NCBI GenBank assembly: GCA_003282975.1
Contig: QBYD01000008.1
Location: 1 to 49,469, forward strand
Origin: Pelagibacteraceae bacterium AG-325-C10
GTDB taxonomy: Bacteria > Pseudomonadota > Alphaproteobacteria > Pelagibacterales > Pelagibacteraceae
DNA length: 49,469 nucleotides
Direction: 5' to 3'
The number at the start of each line of letters is the position of its first letter. The stretch's first letter is position 1. Shown piece by piece: positions 25,509 to 36,000 of this stretch. The position numbers and the translations under genes are program-made. The notes under the pieces are model-generated. The model made no database searches. It saw only the letters and a list, made by a program, of their open reading frames with translations, and was not told the origin of the DNA.

Positions 25509-27210
25509 TTCTTTTATCTTCGTGTCTAATTATCTTAAATTTTATACCCTTTTGTTTAAGCTCTGCAATAAAATTAGTAAAATTTTTAAGATTAGTAATT
25601 ATCAATTTAAATTTAAAATTAATATATTTTGGATTTTTACCCACCATCTCAACATTAGATATGTTAAGTTTATGGCTTCCTATAAGTGAGCTAATATCAC
25701 CTAATTGACCAGGTTGATCGGGAAGTGAAATCCAGAGTGTTGTGTTGTATTTTTTTATTCTTTCTTCTTTTTGCTCACCCTTATCATGCCAGTATCTTCT
25801 TATGGCCGATCTAGCCTTACCTGTCTTTGTTGTAGGTATCCAATGTAATGACGGTGACTGATTTTTAGAGGTAATTATATTAACTCTATCACCATTTCTC
25901 AAAATATCTTGTAGTTCAGATTTATTTCCGTTTATTTCACATCCAATTGCAGTGTTGCCAATTTTAGTGTGAACAGCATACGCAAAGTCTATTGGTGTTG
26001 CATCCTTTGGTAATTTAATTACAGAGCCTTTAGGTGTAAAACAAAATACATTTTCCTGAAACATTTGAAGCTTAGTGTATTCATATGAATGCTCAGGATT
26101 TTCATTTTTTTCAATAATTTCTACTAAATCTTTTAACCAATCATATTCTTTCCAGCTTAATGAATTAAATCTTTCAGATGATTTATATTGCCAATGTGAT
26201 GCAACTCCTCTTTCAGCGAATTCATGCATCTCATTTGTCCTTATTTGAATTTCAATGGGTTTTTTATTAGAACCTATTACTGCTGTATGTATAGATTTAT
26301 ATCCATTAATTTTTGGTGAAGAGATATAATCTTTAAACTTTCCAGGTATACAATTCCATTTTTTATGAAATATACCTAATGTTTTGTAGCAATCATCTAT
26401 ATTTTGTAAAATTATACGAAAACCAATGATGTCAGTAACTTGTTCTAAAGATACTCTTTTTTTCTGAACCTTTCTCCAAATTGAAAAAGGCGTTTTTTCT
26501 CTCCCGTAAATTTCAGCATTAATATGATTGTCATTTAAAATTTCACTTAATTCAAATGAAAGTTCTTCAAAAATATCTTTTTTATCTAATTTGATTTCAT
26601 CAAGTCTTATCTTGATTAATTTTCTTGCATCGTTATTTAAAATTTCAAAAGACAAATCTTCTAATTCATCTCGAATTCTGTGCATTCCCATTCTATCGGC
26701 CAATGGAGCATAAATTTCCATAGTTTCTTGTGCTATTCTTTTTCTTTTGTCCTCTTTAGGTATTGCTTTAATCGTTCTCATATTGTGAAGACGATCTGCA
26801 ATTTTAACTAATAAAACTCTTATATCTTTTGATGTAGCTAAAATTAATTTTCTAAAGTTTTCTACCTTAGAGTTAGCACCAGCTGTATTTTCAAATACTG
26901 ATATCTTTGTAACTCCATCTACCAATTCAGCAACTTCATCACCAAATTCAGTTTTAATTGTATCATAGGTAGCAAAAGTATCTTCTATGGTGTCATGTAA
27001 TAACCCTGTTGTGATGGTTGCGCTATCTAATTTTAAATCTGTAAGAATATTTGCCACCTCAATTGGATGAACTGAGTAAGGATCACCAGATGCTCTTTTT
27101 TGATTTTGATGTGCTTTTACTGCAAAATTATAAGCTTTATCTAATCTCTCAGGATTTAAAAATTTATTATATCCTTTTACTTTATTTATTAATTCATTTG
27201 AATTGAGCAT
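25465..27210 (-). CDS. rsh: RelA/SpoT-family (p)ppGpp synthetase/hydrolase, shortened C-terminus
   Basis: Bifunctional alarmone enzyme. The HD hydrolase domain (about 25-175) has H48, H72-D73 and KIADRLHNMRT, all intact. The synthetase domain (about 230-345) has TDIIGFRI with D260, KFKDYISSPK and EIQIRT with E320; the KFKD motif (291-294) is close to the RFKD of bifunctional enzymes. A TGS domain (about 388-448) and a final ACT domain (about 490-565) follow. Only about 40 residues separate TGS from ACT, so most of the helical and zinc-finger regions of a normal 700-residue protein are gone. Probably the sole Rsh. The usual upstream neighbour rpoZ is absent. Confidence 0.94.
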   Translation of the reverse strand: MLNSNELINKVKGYNKFLNPERLDKAYNFAVKAHQNQKRASGDPYSVHPIEVANILTDLKLDSATITTGLLHDTIEDTFATYDTIKTEFGDEVAELVDGVTKISVFENTAGANSKVENFRKLILATSKDIRVLLVKIADRLHNMRTIKAIPKEDKRKRIAQETMEIYAPLADRMGMHRIRDELEDLSFEILNNDARKLIKIRLDEIKLDKKDIFEELSFELSEILNDNHINAEIYGREKTPFSIWRKVQKKRVSLEQVTDIIGFRIILQNIDDCYKTLGIFHKKWNCIPGKFKDYISSPKINGYKSIHTAVIGSNKKPIEIQIRTNEMHEFAERGVASHWQYKSSERFNSLSWKEYDWLKDLVEIIEKNENPEHSYEYTKLQMFQENVFCFTPKGSVIKLPKDATPIDFAYAVHTKIGNTAIGCEINGNKSELQDILRNGDRVNIITSKNQSPSLHWIPTTKTGKARSAIRRYWHDKGEQKEERIKKYNTTLWISLPDQPGQLGDISSLIGSHKLNISNVEMVGKNPKYINFKFKLIITNLKNFTNFIAELKQKGIKFKIIRHEDKRNAFTQKILKYFKKD

Positions 27211-27229
27211 ATTTAATTATAACATTAAT

Positions 27230-27742
27230 TCAAATTTTTTTAATAGACCTAATGTCTTTATTTGGTAAGGAAAAAATCAATTTTTTGATATTAGTCTTCG
27301 TTATTGGATGACTCCAATTCTTTTCGATCTCAAATAATGGGATAAGTACAAAGTTTCTTAGATGCATCATTTTATGTGGAAGGATTAAACCATTTCTTGT
27401 GATTTTTCTGTCAAAATCAATTATATCAATATCACATTCACGTGGAGAATTTTTTGGAGTTTTTTTTCTCCCTAACTTAGACTCAATAAATTTACATATG
27501 CCTAATAATATTTCTGGTTCATGAGCACATTTAGCTTTAACAACTATGTTTATAAAATTAGGATTTTTTGGATTTGGCCAAGAAGGAGTATTATAATAAC
27601 TAGATACTGAAATTAATTTTATATTGTTTTCAATTAAAAGAGATTTAGCTTTTTCAATATTATCTTTTTTATTACCTAGATTAGAACCTATTCCTAAATA
27701 AGTTATTTTAGCTTGTTTTCCTGATGTATCTAGCTTTGTCAC
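27230..27742 (-). CDS. folK: 2-amino-4-hydroxy-6-hydroxymethyldihydropteridine pyrophosphokinase
   Basis: Pyrophosphorylates hydroxymethyl-dihydropterin in folate synthesis. Core motifs: [36 protein letters not shown] (outline) and the ATP/Mg segment [11 protein letters not shown], followed by [17 protein letters not shown]. Start is uncertain: an ATG at 27802 would overlap smpB by 95 bases and add 20 residues unlike the family. The GTG at 27742 gives 170 residues and a 35-base overlap, which I prefer. It is followed 19 bases later by rsh. Folate demand is high here because of the C1 enzymes glyA and soxA. Confidence 0.88.
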   Translation of the reverse strand: MTKLDTSGKQAKITYLGIGSNLGNKKDNIEKAKSLLIENNIKLISVSSYYNTPSWPNPKNPNFINIVVKAKCAHEPEILLGICKFIESKLGRKKTPKNSPRECDIDIIDFDRKITRNGLILPHKMMHLRNFVLIPLFEIEKNWSHPITKTNIKKLIFSLPNKDIRSIKKI

Positions 27743-28178
27743 GGTTCCAATCTCTATTTTTTTTTGTTGCTCTTTTATCAAATTGTTTTTTTCCTTTTGC
27801 AACAGCTAACTCAATTTTGGCTTTACCTTTTTTAAAATACATTTTTGTTGGAACTATCGTGAAGCCATCTCTTTGCATTTTACCAATTAATTTGGTTATT
27901 TCTTTTTTATTAAGCAAAAGTTTTCTCTCATCTGTTGGATTATGACTCGAATAACTTGCCTGCTTATATTGAGCTATATGAGCATTAATCAAAATCAATT
28001 CTCCGTTTTTTTCTACTGCATAAGACTCTGCTATATTAACTTTGCCGTCTCTAATTGATTTAATCTCCGAACCTTTTAAAACTATTCCTGCCTCCAAAAG
28101 ATCTTCAAAAAAATAGTTAAAACTAGCTTTTCTATTTAAACAGATTATTTTTAAACCAGGATTGGTCTTTTTGTTCAT
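27708..28178 (-). CDS. smpB: SsrA-binding protein SmpB
   Basis: Partner of transfer-messenger RNA in rescuing stalled ribosomes. The 156 residues start near [20 protein letters not shown] (outline), then [19 protein letters not shown] (about 36-54), [11 protein letters not shown], and the basic tail [22 protein letters not shown] (outline) which enters the mRNA channel. No ssrA gene was seen in this window. Its ATG shares a base with the dapA stop. Complete and of normal length. Confidence 0.97.
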   Translation of the reverse strand: MNKKTNPGLKIICLNRKASFNYFFEDLLEAGIVLKGSEIKSIRDGKVNIAESYAVEKNGELILINAHIAQYKQASYSSHNPTDERKLLLNKKEITKLIGKMQRDGFTIVPTKMYFKKGKAKIELAVAKGKKQFDKRATKKNRDWNRDKARYIRKTS

Positions 28179-29059
28179 TAAATCAATTTTGCAGACTGCA
28201 GTGTTTCTTTTACAATTTTTTGAGTCTTATCAGTTACCTTGACTAGTGGCAGTCTAACTTCATCGTCACATAAATTCATCAATTTGGCTGCAAATTTTAC
28301 AGGGCTTGGATTGCTCTCTACAAACATCGCATCATGAACAGGTTGTAATATATCATCTAATTTTTTAGCTTCGATTAAATCATTTTCATTTTGAGAAACT
28401 GAAAATTTTTGAAAATCTGAACAAAGTTTTGGAGCAATATTTGCAGTTACACTAATTGCACCTACTCCCCCTCTTTTGTTAAACTCAAAAGCATTTTCAT
28501 CGTTTCCTGTCATTTGAATAAACTCTTTTCCCATCTTTGATAATTGTTGATCTACTCTATCTAAATTTCCAGTTGCATCCTTTACACCAACAATATTCTT
28601 CAATTCAAATAGTCTAGCCATTGTATCAACAGACATATCAATAACAGATCTACTCGGTATGTTGTAAATGATGATTGGTATTCCGCATTTATCATTTATG
28701 GCTTTATAATGTTGATATAAACCCTCCTGGGTTGGCTTATTATAATAAGGTGTTACAATTAGTGCTCCATCTGCACCAGCTTTCTCAGCGTGAGAAGTAA
28801 GAGAAATTGCTTCTTCCGTTGAATTAGAACCTGTTCCAGCTATTATAGGAATTTTACCGTTGCTTTCTTTAATACATAAATCAATAACTCTTTGATGTTC
28901 ATCATGACTAAGTGTTGGAGACTCCCCTGTCGTTCCAGCAGGCACCAATCCACTAGTTCCATTATCCATATGAAAATGGATTAATTTTATATAAGCTTCC
29001 TCATCAAGACCATTATTTTTAAATGGAGTAATTAAAGCAACATTTGATCCTTTGAACAT
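28178..29059 (-). CDS. dapA: 4-hydroxy-tetrahydrodipicolinate synthase
   Basis: First committed enzyme of lysine and diaminopimelate synthesis, condensing pyruvate with aspartate semialdehyde. The 293 residues have [18 protein letters not shown] (about 40-50), the tyrosine segment IIYNIPSRS and the Schiff-base lysine in [11 protein letters not shown] (about 155-165). It is the first gene of a long minus-strand run through recO. It shares its substrate with the homoserine dehydrogenase at 1768-3060. It is divergent from slt across 43 bases. Confidence 0.97.
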   Translation of the reverse strand: MFKGSNVALITPFKNNGLDEEAYIKLIHFHMDNGTSGLVPAGTTGESPTLSHDEHQRVIDLCIKESNGKIPIIAGTGSNSTEEAISLTSHAEKAGADGALIVTPYYNKPTQEGLYQHYKAINDKCGIPIIIYNIPSRSVIDMSVDTMARLFELKNIVGVKDATGNLDRVDQQLSKMGKEFIQMTGNDENAFEFNKRGGVGAISVTANIAPKLCSDFQKFSVSQNENDLIEAKKLDDILQPVHDAMFVESNPSPVKFAAKLMNLCDDEVRLPLVKVTDKTQKIVKETLQSAKLI

Positions 29060-29102
29060 AAATACTTATAACATAGTTTATAGATTCATATACTAAAAGA
29101 TT

Positions 29103-31331
29103 ATGCTTAAAAAATTATTATTTATCAGTTTGGTAATATCAATCATAGTAAATATTAATAATCTTTCAGCTGAAACAGCGATACTAATTCCTTTAAAAAA
29201 ACCATCGTTAACTGATGAAGAAATAGTAAAAAAATTAACTCAAAATATTCTTATTCCAATAAAAAAACCAAAAAAAATTAAAGAAATCAAAATCGTTGAA
29301 AAGAAAATTCCAAAAAAAGTTAAGGATATTAAAGATAAGAAACTATCATTCAAGATTCCAAAAAAAAAACCATCTATACCTGGTGTTACTACATCACGTA
29401 GTTTCAAAATATCAAAATATTATAGCAAAAAGGATTTTAATATTGCAAGAAAAGCTATTTCTGAAATGCAGAGAAGTAGATGGACCTCTTCTTTAAAGAT
29501 TGCAAAAAAAGCAAAAGATAAATCTATATATAATTTTATTAAGTGGAGATACCTTCTAACAACAAGAAATCAGGCGTCTTTTTATGATTACAAGGTTTTT
29601 ATAGATCGAAATAATCAATATCCAAGGATAGATAGATTAAGATATTTGGCAGAACACAAATTATCAACTTCAAAAGTATCTCCAAAAAAAATAATTAATT
29701 GGTTTGCTGGTAAAGATCCACTTAGTGGATATGGCCAGATGATATTAGGAGAAAGTTACATATTAATAGGTGAAAAAACAAAAGGAATAAATCTGATAAA
29801 AAAAGGATGGATTACAGCAAGCATATCAAAAAATGAATTAAAATTTTTTAGAAAAAAATTTAAAAAATATCTTAATGCAGATGATTATATTAAAAGAGCA
29901 GATTATTTAGCTTGGAATAATAAATATTGGGATCTAAGAAGATTAACTAGGTATTTACCTAAAGATTATGAGCTTTTGTATACCGCAAGACATATCTTAA
30001 TGAGCAAAGGTTATGGTGTAGACCAAGCTATTAAAAATGTTCCAGAAAAATTTAAAAATGATGCTGGCTTAAATTATGATCGCTTAAAATGGAGAAGAAA
30101 AAAAGGACGTGTAGATTCTTCTGTTGAAATTTTAATGAAGATTAGAAATGATAAAGATTATTTAGTGATGCCAGAAAAATGGTGGAAAGAGCGAGAAATA
30201 ATATCTAGAAAATTAATTTATAAAAAAAAATATGAAATAGCTTATAAAATTACTAGTGAGCACGGTATGACTGCAGGTGCAGAATTTGCTGAGGCTGAAT
30301 GGATGAGTGGATGGATAGCTTTAAGTTTTTTAAAAGATCCTTTAATAGCAAAAGATCATTTTCTTAATTTTTATAAAAATGTCAGTTATCCAATCAGCAC
30401 ATCTAGAGGTGCTTTTTGGCTTGGAAGAACTTATGAAAAACTGGGGAATAAAGAACAATCACTTAAATGGTATCAAGAAGCATCAAAGTATCTTACTACA
30501 TACTATGGCCAGTTAGCTTTTTTAAAATTAAATCCTAATGGTAAATTTACACTTAATAATGATATGGAGGTTGATAATAAATATAGATATATTTTTTATA
30601 ACAAAGAGTTAGTTAAGATAATTTATTTACTAGATGAACTTAAAAAAGATAAATATACAAAATATATTTTAAGACACCTTGCAAATGATAACATTAAAAG
30701 AGGAAGTGAATTACTTGCTGCTGAATTAGCTACTAGTATTGAAAGATATGATTTTGCAATTCAAGTTTCTAAAATAGCCTCTTATCAAAAAAGATTTCAT
30801 AATCAATTTAACTATCCAATTATAAGTACACCTAAAACTATTAACGGCAGAAAAATTCCTGAAAGTGCTTTTATATTATCAATTATAAGACAAGAAAGTG
30901 AATTTGATTTAAGTGCAAATAGCCATGCAGGTGCAAAAGGATTAATGCAATTGATGCCTTACACTGCTAAACTTGTTTCAAAGCAAGCAAAACTTCCATA
31001 TTCAAAATCAAGATTAACTACTGATCCAGAATATAACATTAATTTGGGGTCACATTATATTGCTGGATTAATACTTCAGTATGATGGAGCGTACCCATTT
31101 GCAACAGCTGCTTACAACGCGGGTCCTAATAGAGTTAAATATTGGAAAAAAATTAATAAAGATCCGCAAAAAAAACAGGTTGATTATGTTGATTGGGTTG
31201 AGTTGATTAAATTTAGAGAAACTCGAAACTATGTGCAACGTGTATTGGAAAACTATAACGTCTATAGATATATATTAGAAAAAAAACCTATAATTATGAA
31301 AGACTACTTTAAAGATCAGCCTCTATATTGA
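29103..31331 (+). CDS. slt: soluble lytic murein transglycosylase
   Basis: Periplasmic enzyme cleaving the MurNAc-GlcNAc bond of peptidoglycan with anhydro-ring formation. The 742 residues start with a signal peptide (about 1-23, ending NNLSA). A Lys/Pro-rich low-complexity stretch follows (about 27-93), with repeats IPLKKP (29-34), IPIKKP (51-56), IPKK (69-72) and IPKKKP (85-90). A long alpha-superhelical region runs to about 570, and the catalytic SLT domain contains RQESEFD with E598, HAGAKGLMQLMP and AAYNAGPNRV. It stands alone between divergent dapA and the opposing tRNA-Ser, whose 3' end touches its stop codon. Confidence 0.93.
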   Translation: MLKKLLFISLVISIIVNINNLSAETAILIPLKKPSLTDEEIVKKLTQNILIPIKKPKKIKEIKIVEKKIPKKVKDIKDKKLSFKIPKKKPSIPGVTTSRSFKISKYYSKKDFNIARKAISEMQRSRWTSSLKIAKKAKDKSIYNFIKWRYLLTTRNQASFYDYKVFIDRNNQYPRIDRLRYLAEHKLSTSKVSPKKIINWFAGKDPLSGYGQMILGESYILIGEKTKGINLIKKGWITASISKNELKFFRKKFKKYLNADDYIKRADYLAWNNKYWDLRRLTRYLPKDYELLYTARHILMSKGYGVDQAIKNVPEKFKNDAGLNYDRLKWRRKKGRVDSSVEILMKIRNDKDYLVMPEKWWKEREIISRKLIYKKKYEIAYKITSEHGMTAGAEFAEAEWMSGWIALSFLKDPLIAKDHFLNFYKNVSYPISTSRGAFWLGRTYEKLGNKEQSLKWYQEASKYLTTYYGQLAFLKLNPNGKFTLNNDMEVDNKYRYIFYNKELVKIIYLLDELKKDKYTKYILRHLANDNIKRGSELLAAELATSIERYDFAIQVSKIASYQKRFHNQFNYPIISTPKTINGRKIPESAFILSIIRQESEFDLSANSHAGAKGLMQLMPYTAKLVSKQAKLPYSKSRLTTDPEYNINLGSHYIAGLILQYDGAYPFATAAYNAGPNRVKYWKKINKDPQKKQVDYVDWVELIKFRETRNYVQRVLENYNVYRYILEKKPIIMKDYFKDQPLY

Positions 31332-31423
31332 TGGCGGAAGAGGAGGGATTCGAACCCTCGGTACAAGTTTCCTCGCACGGTCATTTAGCAAACGACTGGT
31401 TTCAGCCTCTCACCCACTCTTCC
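31332..31423 (-). tRNA. tRNA-Ser (anticodon GCU)
   Basis: Read on the minus strand, the cloverleaf starts GGAAGAG at 31423 and closes with CTCTTCC, discriminator G and an encoded CCA at 31334-31332. The D arm is followed by an anticodon stem-loop with loop TTGCTAA, giving anticodon GCT (GCU), which reads serine AGC/AGU. A long variable arm typical of tRNA-Ser is present, and the T loop GGTTCGAATCC is canonical. Length 92. The 3' end abuts the slt stop codon without spacing. A plausible promoter upstream uses TTGAAT within the palindrome at 31449-31464. Confidence 0.97.
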
Positions 31424-31448
31424 ACTGCGACATTGATATAACTGATTG

Positions 31449-31464
31449 TATTGAATATTCAATA
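31449..31464. promoter_or_regulatory. 16-base perfect palindrome between tRNA-Ser and the sox operon, possible operator or shared -35
   Basis: TATTGAATATTCAATA is its own reverse complement. It sits 65 bases or less from both divergent transcription units and reads TTGAAT on both strands. On the plus strand TTGAAT (31451-31456) is followed after 17 bases by TAATTA (31474-31479), a possible promoter for soxB. On the minus strand it is followed after 16 bases by TATATC before the tRNA. It could be a regulator site, a double -35, or chance in A+T-rich DNA. Confidence 0.35.
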
Positions 31465-31488
31465 TTTATAAAGTAATTATTGCGAATA

Positions 31489-32742
31489 ATGAAAAACAAA
31501 TACTCGATATTTTCGCTAATTAAAAATGCTTTTAGCTATCATGAAAATTGGCAAAAAGCATGGAAAGACCCACAACCAAAAAAAGAATATGATGCTGTAA
31601 TTGTTGGTGGTGGTGGTCATGGATTGGCAACTGCTTACTATTTAGCAAAGAAACACAATATGAAAAATATTGCTGTTGTTGAAAAAGGTTGGATTGGTGG
31701 TGGAAACACTGGTCGTAATACAACAATCATAAGATCAAATTATTTATGGGATGCGAGTGCTGGTCTATATGACCATGCATTAAAAATATGGGAAGGTTTA
31801 TCACAAGAATTAAACTACAATGTTATGTTTAGTCAAAGAGGTGTAATGAACCTTGCTCACAATCTACAAGATGTCAGAGACTTAAAAAGAAGAACACATG
31901 CTAATAGATTAAATGGAATTGATGCTGTATATTTAAATACTGAAGAAGTTAAAAAATTTTGCCCAATTATTAATACTTCACCTGATATAAGATATCCTGT
32001 CTTAGGTGGAACGCTTCAAAGAAGAGCTGGTACTGCAAGGCATGATGCCGTTGCTTGGGGTTATGCTAGAGGTGCTGACGAGATGGGTGTTGATATTATT
32101 CAAAATTGTGAAGTTAAAGGAATTAAAAGAAATGGTGATAGTGTAGAAGGAATTGAAACAACAAAAGGATTTATTAAAACTAACAAAGTTGGAGTTGTTG
32201 CAGCAGGTCATTCAAGTGTTATAGCAAACATGGCAGGGTTAAGACTACCTTTGGAAAGCAAACCATTACAAGCTTTAGTTTCTGAACCAGTAAAACCAGT
32301 TATTGATACTGTCGTAATGTCAAATGCGGTTCATGCTTATGTTAGTCAATCTGATAAAGGTGAGCTTGTTATAGGTGCAGGAACTGATGATTATGTTTCT
32401 TATTCTCAAAAAGGAAGTCATCAAATAGTGGAAGGTACACTTAATGCTATATTGGAACTCTATCCAATTTTCAGTAGAATGAGAATGTTAAGACAATGGG
32501 GAGGTATTGTTGATATTTGCCCTGATGCAAGTCCGATATTAAGTAAAACTTCAATTAAAGGTTTATATTTTAATTGTGGTTGGGGTACTGGTGGATTTAA
32601 AGCAACTCCAGGGTCAGGAGATTTATTTGCTCATACAATTGCAAATGATGAACCACATAAACTTAATGCTGCATTTAATTTAAATAGATTTGTTAGTGGT
32701 GATCTTGTTGATGAACATGGGGCCGCAGCTGTTGCTCACTAA
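31489..32742 (+). CDS. soxB: sarcosine oxidase, beta subunit
   Basis: Catalytic flavoprotein subunit of heterotetrameric sarcosine oxidase, carrying FAD and covalent FMN and oxidatively demethylating sarcosine to glycine. Starting at ATG 31489 it has 417 residues, close to the family length; a TTG at 31480 would add three residues. Motifs: start [12 protein letters not shown], the FAD loop [19 protein letters not shown] (about 36-54), [20 protein letters not shown] (outline) and the late [13 protein letters not shown]. First gene of soxBDAG, overlapping soxD by one base (TAATG). Sarcosine here most likely derives from glycine betaine or dimethylglycine, both used by SAR11 (family and ecological knowledge). 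Confidence 0.96.
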   Translation: MKNKYSIFSLIKNAFSYHENWQKAWKDPQPKKEYDAVIVGGGGHGLATAYYLAKKHNMKNIAVVEKGWIGGGNTGRNTTIIRSNYLWDASAGLYDHALKIWEGLSQELNYNVMFSQRGVMNLAHNLQDVRDLKRRTHANRLNGIDAVYLNTEEVKKFCPIINTSPDIRYPVLGGTLQRRAGTARHDAVAWGYARGADEMGVDIIQNCEVKGIKRNGDSVEGIETTKGFIKTNKVGVVAAGHSSVIANMAGLRLPLESKPLQALVSEPVKPVIDTVVMSNAVHAYVSQSDKGELVIGAGTDDYVSYSQKGSHQIVEGTLNAILELYPIFSRMRMLRQWGGIVDICPDASPILSKTSIKGLYFNCGWGTGGFKATPGSGDLFAHTIANDEPHKLNAAFNLNRFVSGDLVDEHGAAAVAH

Positions 32743-33017
32743 TGTTTGTAATTAATTGTCCTTATTGTGGAGAGCGAGATCAGCAAGAATTCAAGGCTGG
32801 TGGTGAAGCACACATAGAAAGGCCAAAACAACCTACCGAATTAAGTGATGATGAATGGGCAGAATATTTATTTATGAGAAAAAATATTAAGGGTGTTCAG
32901 TTTGAAAGATGGAACCATGCGCATGGATGTAGAAAGTGGTTCAATATGGTCAGAGACACTTCTAATGATGAAATCAAATTAGTTTATAAAATGGGTGAAA
33001 AACCACCACTAGAATAA
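32742..33017 (+). CDS. soxD: sarcosine oxidase, delta subunit
   Basis: Small zinc-binding subunit of heterotetrameric sarcosine oxidase. The 91 residues have INCPYCGERDQQEF near the start (C6, C9) and HAHGCRKWFNMVRDT (about 58-72), giving the Cys3His zinc site. SDDEWAEYLFMR in the middle is characteristic. It is translationally coupled to soxB through TAATG and precedes soxA by one base. Confidence 0.96.
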   Translation: MFVINCPYCGERDQQEFKAGGEAHIERPKQPTELSDDEWAEYLFMRKNIKGVQFERWNHAHGCRKWFNMVRDTSNDEIKLVYKMGEKPPLE

Positions 33018-33018
33018 T

Positions 33019-36000
33019 ATGTCAGCAAATTTAAGAGTAAAATCTAGTGAATATATAGATGAAACGCATAGAGTTTCATTTAAGTTTAATGGTAAAACAT
33101 ATTATGGATTTAAAGGTGATACATTAGCATCCGCCCTACTTGCTAATGATGTTCATTTAGTAGGAAGAAGTTTTAAATATCATAGACCAAGAGGAATAAT
33201 GACAGCTGGTTCAGAAGAACCAAATGCTATTGTTCAGGTTAATGATAATACAAATCGAACAGAACCAAATGTTAGAGCTACAGAAGTTGAAATTTATGAA
33301 GGTTTGGAAGCTTCAAGCCAAAATTGTTGGCCAAACGTAAATTTTGATATTGGTGGAATAAATAATCTAATTTCTCCATTTTTACCTGCAGGTTTTTATT
33401 ATAAAACTTTCATGTGGCCAGCCAGCTTTTGGGAAAAATATGAGTTTTTCATTAGACACTCAGCTGGTTTAGGTAAATCACCAACTGAGAAAGATCCAGA
33501 CATTTATGATCATAGAAATATTCATTGTGATGTTCTAGTTGTTGGAGCAGGTATATCAGGAATATTGGCTGCAAAAAATGCCGCAAAAAATAATTTTAAA
33601 ACTTTATTGATTGATGAAAAAAATGAACTTGGTGGTGCAACCATTTATCAAGATAAAGAGTTTAATAAAATTAACAATCAAGGTTCCTCTGATTGGATCA
33701 AAAAAGAAATAAATGAGCTAAAAAATATTAGTAACCTGGAAATTAAAACAAGAACAAGTGTAGCGGCATATCATGGATATAATTATCTATTAGCTAGAGA
33801 AAATTTAACAGATCATTTAGAAAAAAAAAATAAAAATAACAAAGTTAGACAAAGACTTTTAAAAATTAGGGCTAAAAAAGTAATTCTTGCAACTGGTGCT
33901 TTAGAGAGACCACTCGTATTTAATAATAACGACAGACCAGGAATAATTTTGTCAACTGCTGTAAAAAAATATGCTGATTACTTTGGTGTTAAATGTGGTG
34001 AAAAAAATGTTTTTTTTACAAATAATGATAGTGCTTATGAAAGTGCATTATGTTTACACAATAAAGGTATCAAAGTAGATGCTATTGTAGATATTAGAGA
34101 TAACTCAAATTCAAAAATTGTTAAAGCTGTTGAACAAACAGGAATAAAAATTTACTGGTCACATACCGTTGTTGATACAAATGGTTATAGAAGACTTGAT
34201 AATATTTCAATAATGAGATTATCAAATGATGGAATGACTGTAACAGGTAAAAGAATTAATATTTCATGTGATTGTTTGGGAGTAGCGGGTGGTTGGACAC
34301 CTGCTGTACATTTATTTACTCAATCAGGTGGTAAATTAAAATTTGATGAAGATAACAATGTATTTTTACCTAATAAATACCCTTCAGATCAAATTAGCGT
34401 TGGTTCATGCAATGGAAATTTTAATTTAAAAGAAATAATAAATGAATTGTCAATTAAACTAAAAGAATTTTTAAAAATAGATCAAACTGATTTTGATAAT
34501 ATTGCAATAGAAAGTGAAGAAGAAACTTCAAAGAGGAATATCTGGTTACTTCCATCTGATAAAGCCATTGGAAAAACTAAACCATTTGTGGATTATCAAA
34601 ATGACGCTACAGCAAAGGATATTAAATTAGCATTACGTGAGGGTTTTAGATCAATTGAACACGTAAAAAGATACACAACAACCGGTATGGGTACTGATCA
34701 AGGTAAACTAGGAAATATGCATGCCCTTGGAATAATTTCTGATACTGCAGGTGTAAAAATGGGCGAACTTGGTACTACAACCTTTAGACCTCCCTACACT
34801 CCTTTAACTTTTGGAACTATTGTTGGACGAAGTGTTGGAGAATTTTTTGACATATTTAGAAGAACAGCGATGAATCATTGGCATATTGAAAATAAAGCTG
34901 AATTTGAAAATGTTGGTCAATGGAAAAGAGGTTGGTACTATCCCATTAATGGAGAAACTATGCATCAAGCGGTACAGAGAGAAAGTAAAGCTGCAAGAGA
35001 AAGTGCTGGGATTTTAGATGCATCTACACTAGGTAAAATTGATATTCAAGGAAGTGATGCTTCTGAATTTTTAAATAGAGTTTACACTAATGCCTGGTCA
35101 AAACTTGCCATTGGTAAATGCAGATATGGTCTAATGCTTAACGAAGATGGAATGGTTTATGATGATGGTGTTACTACCAGGTTAGGAGAAAACCATTATC
35201 TCATGACTACTACAACTGGTGGTGCTGCTAATGTTTTAGGAAAACTTGAGGATTATCTACAAACTGAATGGCCTGAGCTAGATGTATATTTAACTTCCGT
35301 TACTGACCACTATGCAACTGCTAGTGTTTGTGGTCCTAATAGTAAAAAGATATTAAAAAAAATAATTCCAGATTTGGATCTTTCTGATGAAAATTTTCCT
35401 CACATGTCCTTTAAAGAGGTAAAAATTAACAACATTAAATGTAGAGTAATGAGAATAAGTTTTACTGGGGAGCATAGTTATGAAATTAATATTCAAGCAA
35501 GTTTTGGTAAAGCGCTTTGGGAAAAATGTATAGAAGCCGGAAAAGAATTTAATATTACTCCGTATGGTACAGAAACAATGCACTTATTAAGAGCAGAAAA
35601 AGGTTTCATTATAGTTGGTCAAGACACAGATGGAACAATGACTCCTATTGATCTTCAAATGGATTGGATAGTTAGTAAAAAGAAATATGATTTTATTGGC
35701 AAAAGATCTCTATATAGATCTGATACAATGAGAGAGGATCGAAAACAATTAGTTGGATTGTTAACTGATGATCCAAATATAATTTTAGAGGAAGGTGCTC
35801 AAATTGTATCCGAATTAAAACAAAATCCTATCCAAATGTTAGGACATGTAACTTCTAGTTATTTCAGTCCAAATTTGAATAAATCTATTGCTTTAGCAGT
35901 TGTTAGAGGTGGAAAAGATATGATGGGTAAAAAATTATTTATTCCAATGGAAGATAAAACAATTAGTGTAACTGTAGCTAATCCAGTATTTTTTGATGAA

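Noticed and set aside
29291-29381. CRISPR or tandem DNA repeat in the A-rich start of slt
   Set aside because: The repeat is at the protein level (I-P-x-K-K-P) with varied DNA and spacing; it is a low-complexity linker, not an array.
31424-31488. A glycine or other riboswitch ahead of soxB
   Set aside because: The leader is too short and shows only the palindrome and promoter-like elements; no aptamer motif is visible.
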